In this document: positions 27,101 through 39,100 of the stretch, one piece after another
Numbering within the stretch: position 1 is the first letter of the stretch
Layout of the letters: the number at the start of each line of letters is the position of its first letter
Origin: Sabellastarte sp. h YS-2021
Lineage: Eukaryota; Annelida; Polychaeta; Sabellida; Sabellidae
NCBI GenBank assembly: GCA_964017235.1
Contig: OZ024929.1
Location: 29,509,464-29,573,463, forward strand
Length of the DNA: 64,000 bases
Reading direction: 5' to 3'
Program-made: the position numbers and the translations under genes
The notes under the pieces: model-generated
Told to the model about the DNA's origin: nothing
The model's input: the letters and a program-made list of their open reading frames with translations, nothing else
The model's database searches: none

Positions 27101-30100
27101 TGTCCCTACCAAGTATCAACTTCCTACACCTTACGGTTTCTGAGATACAGCCGGGACAAACTCTTTTCCCGCCGCCCACCCACCCGCCCACCCACCCACC
27201 CGGACGCCCGCCCGCCCATCCGGACACCATGGGTGAAAACAATACCCCAACAGCCCTTAAGGGCTGTGGGGTAAAAATGTATGTAAAGATAAAGTATTAA
27301 AACAAGACAATTCAATATCAAGATGACAGCATTTATCGGTAAACTAACAGAAGGGTCAGCAATGCCCCAAAAGGCGGGTTGCACAGGCAGCAATAAGGTT
27401 AGCGACTGCTGTAATTAAATTTAGAAAAATATAGCATCAGAGATGCCCGTACCCCACAGCCTGGGGAAATATTTTTCAACACCATGAGATGTAGAAGTAG
27501 TGTAACAGTACAAAGTTCAAGATACTTTCAGAGCAGTGTAAGTTATATTAAGGTCCAAATAATGCTTAAGTAGAGAAAATAATATCTAAGGAAAAGAAAT
27601 GTATATAAAGATAAAGTATTAAAACAAGATAATTCAATAATAAAATGACAGCATTTATCAGTAAACCAAAAATGGCCGAATTATGGTTTGGATGTTTTGA
27701 ATATTACCCATGCATACAGAAGTGGCAATACATTCAATGAATGCTTATGTGTGGTATTGGAGAAAAGCCTGTGGCTCACTTGATGAAATTCCATCTGTTA
27801 CAATGGAAACTTGCATAATGAAATTCTTAATGAATTCTAATATGACTTTAACGGTGCTTAATCTGCATCAACAGACAGACCCAAAGGTGCAACAAGATTT
27901 TAAAGGTCAATACAGCAAGGTCAAAGGTCAATCAGTGTTATACCATGATGTGGCACACCTAAAACCCTCAACCAATGTCCCTACCAAGTATAAACTTCCT
28001 ACACCTTACAGCCTCTGAGATATAACCTGGACAAGATTTTATAGGTCAAGGTCGCTACAGCAAGGTCAAATCAAGGTCACATGACGTAGCACACCTACAC
28101 CCCCTAACCAATGTCCCTGACAAGTATCAACTTCCTACATATCTTACGGTTTCCAAGATATAGCCCAGACCAGGTATTATAGGTCAAGTTCACTACAGCA
28201 AGTACAAAGGTTAAATCAAGGTCACACCATGACATTGCACACCTACTACCCCCAATCAATGTCCTCACCAAGTATCAGCTTCCTACACCTTACAGTTTCC
28301 GAAATATAGCCCAGACAAGATTTTATAGATCAAGGTCACTACGACAAGGGTCAAAGGTCAAATCAAGGTCACACTATGACGTTGCACATCTACACCCCCT
28401 AACCAATGTCCCTACCAAGTATCAACTTCCTACACCTTACAGTTGCTGAGATATAGCCCGGACAAGGTTTTATAGGTCAAGGTCACTACAGCAAGGTCAA
28501 ATCAAGGTCAGACCATGATGTTGCACACCTACAACTCCTAACCAATGTTCCTACCAAGTATCGACTTCCTACACCTTACGGTTTCTGAGATATAGCCCGG
28601 ACAAGATTTTATAGGTCAAGGTCACTACAGCAAGGTCAAAGGTCAAATCAAGGTCAGACCATGACGTTGCACACCTACACCCCCAACCAATGTCCCTAGT
28701 AAGTATCAACTTCCTACACCTTACAGTTGCTGAGATATAGCCCGACCAGCTTTTATAGGTCAAGGTCACTACGGCAAGGTCAAAGGTCAAATCAAGGTCA
28801 GACCATGATGTTGCACACCTACAACTCCTAACCAATGTTCCTACCAAGTATCAACTTCCTACACGTTACGGTTTCCGAGATATAGCCCGGACAAGATTTT
28901 ATAGGTCAAGGTCACTACAGCAAGGTCAAATCAAGGTCAGACCATGATATTGCACACCTACACCCCCTACAGCAAGGTCAAATCAAGGTCAGACCATGAT
29001 ATTGCACACCTACACCCCCTAACCAATGTCCCTACCAAGTATCAACTTCCTACACCTTACAGTTGCTGAGATATAGCCCGGACAAGGTTTTATAGGTCAA
29101 GGTCACTACAGCAAGGTCAAATCAAGGTCAGACCATGATGTTGCACACCTACAACTCCTAACCAATGTTCCTACCAAGTATCGACTTCCTACACCTTACG
29201 GTTTCCGAGATATAGCCCGGACAAGATTTTATAGGTCAAGGTCACTACAGCAAGGTCAAATCAAGGTCAGACCATGACGTTGCACACCTACACCCCCAAC
29301 CAATGTCCCTAGTAAGTATCAACTTCCTACACCTTACAGTTGCTGAGATATAGCCCGACCAGCTTTTATAGGTCAAGGTCACTACGGCAAGGTCAAAGGT
29401 CAAATCAAGGTCAGACCATGATGTTGCACACCTACAACTCCTAACCAATGTTCCTACCAAGTATCAACTTCCTACACGTTACGGTTTCCGAGATATAGCC
29501 CGGACAAGATTTTATAGGTCAAGGTCACTACAGCAAGGTCAAATCAAGGTCAGACCATGATATTGCACACCTACACCCCCTACAGCAAGGTCAAATCAAG
29601 GTCAGACCATGATATTGCACACCTACACCCCCTAACCAATGTCCCTACCAAGTATCAACTTCCTACACCTTACAGTTGCTGAGATATAGCCCGGACAAGG
29701 TTTTATAGGTCAAGGTCACTACAGCAAGGTCAAATCAAGGTCAGACCATGATGTTGCACACCTACAACTCCTAACCAATGTTCCTACCAAGTATCGACTT
29801 CCTACACCTTATGGTTGCCGAGATATAGCTCGGACAAGATTTTCAAACTCAAGGTCACTACGGCAAGGTCAAAGGTCAAATCAAGGTCAGACCATGACGT
29901 TGCACACCTACACCCCCCAACCAATGTCCCTGCCAAGTATGAACTTCCTACACCTTACGGTTTCTGAGATACAGCCTGGACAAACTATTTCCCGCCGCCT
30001 GCCCGCCTATCCGGACACCATGGGTGAAAATAATACCCCGACAGCACTTAAGGGCTGTGGGGTAAAAAGGAAAGAAATGTTAGGTCAAATGTTAAGGTAA

Positions 30101-33100
30101 ATGTGTTAGATGTGCTATGAAATGTAAAACTTGTAATCTAGGTTACATAATTGTATCTATGGTATAAAAGGACAAACGAATGGATGGAATTACACCAATT
30201 TCGAAAGCAACTTAGCTATGATGGTGATGTATCTCCCTGTCAAGTTTGAATTTGATTGGACAAAGCGTTTTTGAGTTAGAGTCTGGAAAACGAAATGTTG
30301 ATGGGCAGACAAATGGACAAAAAACATATAAACGAACACACGGAATTACACCAATTTCGAAAGCAACTTAGCTATGATGGTGATCTATCTCCCTGTCAAG
30401 TTTGAATTCAATTGGACAAAGCGTTTTCGAGTTGGAGTCCCGATACAAAAATGTTGGACAGACAAATGGACAAAAAATAGACAAATGAACGGAGAGAATT
30501 ACACCAATTTCGACAGGAACCTAGCTATGATGGTGACCTATCTCCCTGTCAAGTTTGAATTCGATTGGACAAAGCGTTTTCAAGTTAGAGTCCGGAAACG
30601 GAAATGTTGACGGACAAACGAACAGACGGAATTACACCAATTTCGAAAGGAACCCAGCTATGATGGTGATCTATCTCCCTGTCAAGTTTGAATTCGATTG
30701 GACAAAACATTTTTGAGTTAGAGTCCGGGAACGAAAATGTGGACAGACATCGGACACACCAATCTAATAGGCGGGTTGGTTACATGCAACCCGCCTAAAA
30801 ATTATGAAGCTGTAAAATTTATTAATTGGAGAATGGCTGTCAATGGAAACAGCACAATTATGTAAAAGTGCATATAATAATCAGTTGCAGCAATCCATAT
30901 ATCTTTGTCATAAGAGAGAGATGTCTCAAATATGGCATGTGAACACACTTTGGCAGAGCCAAAGTTAAAGATCAGACCATGATGCATACCTACACGCCCT
31001 AACCTATGTTGCTACCAAATGTCAACCTTCTACACCTTATGCGATCCAAGAAATAGCCCAGACAAGACTTTAAAACTCATGTTCACTATGACAAGGTCAA
31101 AGGTCAAATCAAGGTCACACCAAGATGTTGCACACCTACAATCCCTAACCAATGTTCCTACCAAATATCAACTTCCTACACTTACAGTTTCTGGGATACA
31201 GCCCAGACAAGAATTTATACGTCAAGGTCACTGCGGCAAGGTCAAATCAAGGTCACACTATGATGTTGCACACCTACAGGCCTCAACCAATGTCCCTATC
31301 AGGTATCAACTTCCTATACCTTACAGTTTCCGAGATACAGTCCAGACAAGAGTTTATAGGACAAGGTCACTATGGCAAGGTCAAATCAAGGTCACACCAT
31401 GATATGGCACACCTACACCCACTAACCAATGTCCCTACCAAGTATCAACTTCCTACACCTTACGGTCTCCGAGATATAGTCCAGACAAGATTTTATAGGT
31501 CAAGGTCACTTGCACACCTACAACCCCTAACCAATGTCCCTACCATATATAAACTTTCTACACCTTACGGTTTCCAAGATATAGCCCGGACAAGATTTTA
31601 TAGTTCAAAGTCACTACAGCAAGGTCAAATCAAGGTCACAGCATAACATTGCACACATACACCCCCTTACCAATGTCCCTACCAAGTATCAACTTCCTAC
31701 ACCTTAAGGTTTTAGAGATATAGCCCGGACAATATTTTATAGGTCAAGGTCACTATGGCAAGGTCAAATCAAGGTCTCACCATGATGATGCACACCTATA
31801 ACCCCTAACTTATGTCCCTACCAAGTATCAACTTCCTACAACTTACGGTTGCCGAGATATAGCCCAGACAAGATTTTCAAAGTCAAGGTCACTGCGGCAA
31901 GGTCAAATCAAGGTCATAATGACATTGCACACCTATACCCCCTAACCAATGTCCCTACCAAGTATCAACTTCCTACACCCTACAGTTTCTGAGATACAGC
32001 CCGGATAAGCTACTAAGACTTTTACGTGTATTATGGATGGAATTCCATACATCTGGCTAAATGCTAGCGTTTAAATGATCAAGGTAGGCAGCCCTTCTAG
32101 CAAGTACAAAATTTCTGACTTGAATAAAAATGGAATTCTGCTAAGTGCTGCATGGCTTTACCACAGTCAAAACCGACATTCTGATTGATACCACTCAAAT
32201 CATGGATTTCATCCAAAGCCTGGTTGAAAATAAAGATATCCTCATTTGCTGCCCTCTCCCACTTCCTTAATGTCTCTTCGGATATGGGACAAGAGGAAGG
32301 AGAAATAGTTGCAGTACCCAAAAGGCTTGGTGCTGTGGATGTAGGAACTGTTCAAGTTAGGTTTTTTCTTTATACCAATGATATTTCTTCTGGATAAGAA
32401 ACAGCAGAAGCAGATAAGCCAGAGTGAAGATCATACCATGTCGACGAGTCTTGGGTATCCTTAAGAACTGGACAGTATGCCGACCTGCAGACTCTCCTGA
32501 CAAATTTGTATATCCAGTAAAAGTGGCCTCAAAATCTGGTTGAACAAGTCATCCAGAGGCATAGTCACGCTCACTTTCCTAACCAGCTGACTCTGAGTGC
32601 CAGTATCCATCTTAGATGCTGGTTGGTATTCTAGTTCAAGGATGTGATTAACTCTGATCTTCAGAGATGGGAGGTTCATCGGTTGGAAAATTCTCCCTCT
32701 TCAAATGGACGTTCAGGAGAAATTGTCTTGGGAAGGCTGGACTGAGACAAAAACAGGTTGTTTGTCTGCACAAAACATCTTTGGGTTGAACTGGTGGTGA
32801 GTTTTTTTTAACATAAAGGTTTTGCAAAGGAGATTTCATGTGCACTTGCCCTGGTCACCAATCTGGTTACACAGCCAGACCAGCTGGACTGGAAGGGTAT
32901 GACAGGGAGATGAAGGAGACTTACTTAGCACACATGCTGGTGTTGTGTGGCTTACATCCATTTTACTAGTCTTGAAGGAAGGTTCTGAACTAGGACCTGA
33001 TCCGAGTCTTAGGAAAGCTTCAATACAGACAAATCTTGAGTCCCATTTATCATCCAACTCTGCAAGCTCTTTTTTGTATGCATCACAGTGGGTAATAGAA

Positions 33101-36100
33101 GACTTACTTGGCATAACAGAAGCCAGAACTCATTTAAGGAGAAATTTCATCCACGGCTAAAACAACAGTAACAAATCGCTGGACCAACAAGAGTGCTAGA
33201 GGAATCTTGCTTCTTTTTATCCTTACGGATATTTAAGTCAGTGTAGATAGCTGTAGGACTTGAGTAGGTGACAACACTCCACAAAATTTACACTCTTGCC
33301 CCAACAAGCAAGGATCATGGCAGACCCGTTTCTACAATGTGCAAATTTATTCTGGGGATCAAAGCTCGACATCTTATGGCTGAATGAACTCTCTTCTGTC
33401 CTGGAGACACTATGACAGTCACGAAGTAAATCCAAGTGTGAGAAATACATGAACACACGATAAAAGGAAATAAAGGTTCTCTTAACCATAAGCATTTCCT
33501 ATTATGCCAAATGAAAAGAGGAAGATAGTCATCAGTGGTTCCCTGAAGGGAACTTGAGGAAATGGCTACCTAGCAAATGGCTGGGACACTACCGGTATGG
33601 CTGGAGCACAACTTAGGATGTTTTTTTCTGGTGTATGGCAGAATCCACTTGCACCAGACTAAGGCACCTGTCTGTTAGGTAAGATATATCAACACAATAA
33701 AAATTTCAGTTTTAAACCATTTGAAGTGCAGTTCAAAGTAAATATATTTATATCACTGAAAGACCAAGTATGTCAAACTATATACTAAAGAAAAGTTACA
33801 CATGTTAAATTCTTGCTGCAATAACTGGAACAAGGTTTTTCTTCAAAACAATGAGAGGAGAATCCTTTATGAATAATTAATTTAAACAGCTTTCAACAGA
33901 AGTGAATAATATGTTTGTCTTAGCACCTTTTAAGTTATCCTTATGAAATACATGTGTGCTACAATACCATGTGATCAATTCCAATATATTTAACATGGTC
34001 TACAAACTTTTATAAACTTGAGAAAATATTGTACTTTGTTCAGAGTAAGATTTAACTATTCAACTTTGGCAAATAACATTTTTGTGAGACTGTCCTAACC
34101 AGATATAGATGTTGTGAGTTCTGTTGTTTCTGTAGTTTTGTAAACCTTCAGCCAAATTCTTTAGATTTCCAGCATTTCGATATACGTTTATTTACACATG
34201 TGAATCAAACAGTATATGCAACAATCAGAGCTAACCACACAAGCAATAAAACATCCTGAAATAATCTTATTAGCATCTTGTAGAATCTGGCAGGCCTCTT
34301 CTTCAGGTCACAATCCTTCGGCAAAATGGCACTGGCTCTCATGAAATATCTGATTAATTTCTACTTTTGTAAAACAGTTTCATTAATTTCTAATTACAGG
34401 AATCAATTATTGAACATTAAAAGTTAAAAATTATGAAATCTTATAATAATGAAATAAAAATATTTATCAGACAAAATATTAAATGCACAATATTACATGT
34501 AAAATATTTAAAACAGTTTTTAGCAATTCACAAACTTGTGCAGATATATACTGATAATGCTGGTGTGACAACATTGATTTAAAGTGCATCACAAAGATCT
34601 GAGGTGGCAAGTCTTTGTAAAGCACTTTAAAGAAATGAGTTTATTTATTGAAATCAATGAAATCACACAAATATTCAGTGGTGCTCCTTTCCCAACCCAC
34701 AGGAGAAGTATGTTTATTACCACCCACAATGTAACCCCTTCTTTAGAGATCTCCAAGCCATGTATCCTGGATGCATTTAGATGATTTAGGACCATGAGTA
34801 GTGCATTGGGCCAAGGTCATATCAAATCAAAGCCATAGGTTTTTAGATATTTTCTGTTTTTTTAACCTCTCTGAAAATAAAACTACATTCTCTGGCAATA
34901 ATTTATTTAAATTTTATTAATTTTTATTCTTTATTTTTCTTTATTTTATATTTATTCAAATATAACAAGTGTATATACTACATGCAATGATGCTTTAGTT
35001 TGAAAAAAAAAGCTATAAATATATTTAACAAATAAATTCATAATAATAAAGTATAAAGTTTAATATCACAGGTAACAATGACTAGATTCATTAAGTTTTA
35101 TGCACAATATGAACAAGTTGAAATACCAGGGTGCAAGGGGGCGTAAGCCTTTATTGGGCACCCTCAGAATATTTAAACACCTCTGACTTTAATCTCCTCC
35201 TCATTGTGATAAAGTCTTGACACCAATCCATGGGATTCCCACAAAGTAAACTTTATCCACATTAATCATCCCACCAAAAATTAGCACCACTACTCGTGTA
35301 CAGGAAGTGGGTTTGAAATACTATTGACTTTTGTCAATATAATTTGACGCAATTTATAAAATTCCCGATGTTGAAACCAAACTACGGGAAACACTTTTTT
35401 TTATCTTCAAATAGCAAAGGCTTATTTTGGTCCAAATTTGTTCTCACCAATTAAGATAATCCCACTTCCTGCAGATTAAAAATTTCTGTGATTGAAATGA
35501 AATATTCAGACTTATCGTTGGCAGTTAGAATCAGGCCTGTTGTTGTCAGCAGTCAATGAACACGCACACACATGATAGTAAAGGAAGATCCAAAGACAAA
35601 CCACAACCTGTAGCCCGCAGCCGGCTGAGGAAACCAACCTTAATCCCCGCACTGGGTCCTTATGAGCTTGATACATTTTCACGTTGTTCATGTTGAGCTG
35701 CCAATACTTCACATAGCCCCCATGGTCGCCAGAGAGAAGCCATTGCTCATTATGACTCCACATCATGCAACGTACTGCTGAATCATGGGCCTAAAAGAAA
35801 AGATGTTTTGTCCCCCTTTAAATTATATTAAAGGTGATCTCTGGGAGACATTTCTGGTTAAATCAAAGTAGTTTTCTGGTACCTAAAAACTTGACTTAAC
35901 AGAGTCCATAGCATAAAGTGTGACTTTAATTGCTTATTACAAATGATACAACTGACTTTCCACTTTCTACATGAAAAAGAAGTACGAGATCGAAAATATT
36001 ATCTCAATATCAAAGGATTTTTTTTTCTTTGGTTACAAAGAATTCCAAAACTCAATACATTAGACACAACACAAGAGAGGTTTATATGAACATTTTTCAA

Positions 36101-39100
36101 GGAAATTCTGCAGGTACTAAGATATCAACATTTTATGTAAATAACAAAATTTTCATATTTACCTACTGAAAAAAAATGAATTTTGAGAAAGTTGTACCTT
36201 TGGTTCTGTTATTGCATTTCATAATACCATTGAAAACATTTATCTAGCTTTTCAAGAATATCTTCATGGCAAAATGTGTTGTCCTAGTATCGTACCTGTA
36301 AAATTGTTTCAAAGCTAAATGTAAGTCCATTCCAAAGTGTGAACTCCCCACTGGATGCTCCTGTGATCAGACGTCTTCCTTCTGGTGTCCACTGAAACAA
36401 AAGTACAAAAGACAAATTTCTGTCAATATAAATTTATGAAAATGACAAAATAAAAAATTGACCGGTGCTGGACTGCAGTTGCAGCTCATGTGAAACTGAA
36501 GTCTCCCAATGTTTCAGAATACAGGAGAGCAATGTTAGGTCAACACGAAGTTCTTCACACTAAGCTATCTTCTCCAGAGTCTCACGCCTGGTTGATTACT
36601 TTAGAATGAAGCCTGTTATCTAGGAATCACACTTTGCATTTTTGAATACAAAATTCTTAAATATAATCTAATCATTTTATTTCTCCAATTATCAACCATG
36701 GATAGTTTTTACTTTACCAGTACGAGATTTGCACGATGATATAAATTCTATATTTTAATAATTTAATCTTTTTATTTTATTTCAAATACACACCCATATT
36801 ATTTATGGGGATTGGGGGCTTGCCCCCAATTATAACTCTGTTAATTTAATTTTAAATTTCCTTGAAAGTTTTTTGTAATTATCCAATATGGGGGATCTTG
36901 TACTTGTAAAGTAAAATTGCTCCCCAACCATAATGCATACAACAGTAATTTATGTAATTTAATACTCTGTTAACACTTAGTACCAGATGTTTTCACAATT
37001 TAACTGTTATAGATTAGGCTCTTTACTGTGACAGTATAGGATATTTATATATACATATAAGTACCACAGTACACTAGCATATCTGAAAGTAGACTAATGA
37101 TTAGATCACGTGACTGATTGCTTTGGGTTAAAAGTAAGCTACTACATACTGCATGTTCTATCACAACAGACAGTGGAGGAGAGGAGGAAAGAAGTTTACA
37201 TAAATTGATCACAATCAGCATTGGATATCAGCAAGAAACTACCACCCTTCCCCACGAATCATTCACAAACTTACCCAAATATCCTTTTCTTCCCATTTTT
37301 GGCCCGACGCCCCCTGAAATGTACCTTAAGTAAGGATTAGGGCCATAACTTAACCAGAACTTCTCCAAACCCCATACTTTCTATTCCCAATATGTATGGG
37401 AGAAAAATTCCCAGCGATTGAATATCTCAAGTACGGCTGTTTACTGTGTGCCAATAAGATTATTACTCTGACCTTAGAGGTGACATTTCTGTATCATTAC
37501 ATCACTATTATCCTATCTGAGTGTGTTATTGTAATTTATTGTGTGAATTAATGTGTTCAGAGTTTACATATGAACTCAACTTCTTGGCAATGGATTAAGT
37601 TGCCTTACTATACTTCAAATACCAACCACATTGTGGGACAGCATTGAAGTATACTTACACAAACACAGAACACGGGGCACCTGACTTTGTTGGAGGCTGT
37701 CCTCACATGTTTTGTGACCACACAGTTCAATGGGTGCTCCAACATGTCAGCCGGTGGCCTCAACTAAAATATATAAAAACATAAACTCACTGAACTCTGC
37801 TGAAGATTGAGCAAGCCAGTAACCATATTTAAAACATAGATTTTTTTTCTTTTATTGATCTTTATATCTTCATTGTATTTTTTTTCAGTTCAAATGACTA
37901 CATCTGCCATTTTTCCAGCATGTTTATGTTAAAGGAAGCAGCTAAGTCAAATTTTAACTATGGAAGGAAATCTGATTAAAGAAAGTAATAAATAGTTGTG
38001 TAACTCACACTTGGAAAATATAGTGAATCTGGCTGCACTGAACGAACATCTCTGTGGTCCCTCTGCCAGATACGATTCTACGCAAAACAAAATAAAAAAT
38101 TAGCTTTTATGTACATTTTATTTCAGGCTAAAATCATATTGGCACTAGCACTGGGCAATTATTTAGAATTTTGGGTTTGATGTTTGGTGTCTCTACAAGC
38201 TAGCAATTTGATCTAGTTTGATCGTTTTCAAAACCAATAAAAATGGAGTCATCTACCATAAAATCTTCTCACTAAATTGAAATATAACAAAAACATAATC
38301 TAATTTACCATAAATAATTTTCACCTTATTCTCAACAAAATGCATTTTTTATAGATTGGTGAAAAATAGAATCCCCTGTAATTTATTTTTAATGTTTTGC
38401 AGAGTTTGAATTTCAGAATTGTACCAGACTCTGTTTTCAGGGCAGTCAATAAGCAAACTATACAATTTTTACGGACATCATCCTAGCATGCCTGAAGTAC
38501 TACCCACAAGTTGCTAACGGCTGGATGCAATCCCACAACCACAGAGGTGAAAGCCTATATGATCATCTGTCTCAATTAACCAGAGGATTGCTTGTCAAAA
38601 AAGATAATGTTTTTGCACAGCAAAAACAAAGTGTCCCGAAAAGGATATAAAGGTGAGTGCTAAAGTATTAAGAAAATGCTCTGCGTCTAGCCTTATACTG
38701 TTGTGGCAACCAAAGTCTGTGTAGTCTGCTCTATCTAGCACAGTTTTATGGATATAAGCATTTTTGTGTTTTGCATTATTTGCAAAAAATTCAAAATGGC
38801 CGCCATTTTTGGGGAGACAAAAATGTTTTGAAAATTGAGATGGCTACTCTGCAGAGATACCCTGTGGGTAAAAAAATTTGTTGAAACTAGAAGAATGCTT
38901 TTGCTAACAAAAGTGAAGCATCCCTGAAAGTTTAAAATGCTTTGTGGTTTTAATAAGCATGCTGTAAAGCTAAGAATGCACAAAGCTGCGCCGTATGCTT
39001 TCCCAATACCTCTTAATACATTCTGAAGCTATAAAAGCAACGATAAAGGAGACATAAGGCAAATACTCAAAATCAGCTATTTTATGACCCCAGTTTGGCC

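Larger units (their letters stand above)
19995..33704 (-). mobile_element. Old DIRS retrotransposon D, split by two nested insertions
   Basis: Decayed parts of one DIRS element appear in the right order and orientation: left terminal repeat (about 19995-20210), internal complementary region (20261-20347), recombinase remnant (20640-21430), RNase H (21430-21885), RT (24265-25080), gag C-terminus (25400-25632), gag middle and N-terminus (32060-33500) and right terminal repeat (about 33510-33704). The terminal repeats are still alignable: TATCTTACCTAACAG is shared, and GTCCTGAGCTATGGTCCAGCC pairs with ATCCTAAGTTGTGCTCCAGCC. The complementary region also matches the right end. Foreign blocks occupy 21886-24262 and 25632-about 32040. 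It is the oldest of the four DIRS copies here. Confidence 0.8.

Noticed and set aside
25797-30067. CRISPR-like array
   Set aside because: Monomers of about 145 bp with no short repeat-spacer alternation, in animal DNA; it is a transposon-borne tandem array.
31019-31646. Two overlapping frames of 127 and 164 residues with YQLPTPY-type repeats
   Set aside because: They read through AGGTCA monomers; the same words appear in many frames and copies.
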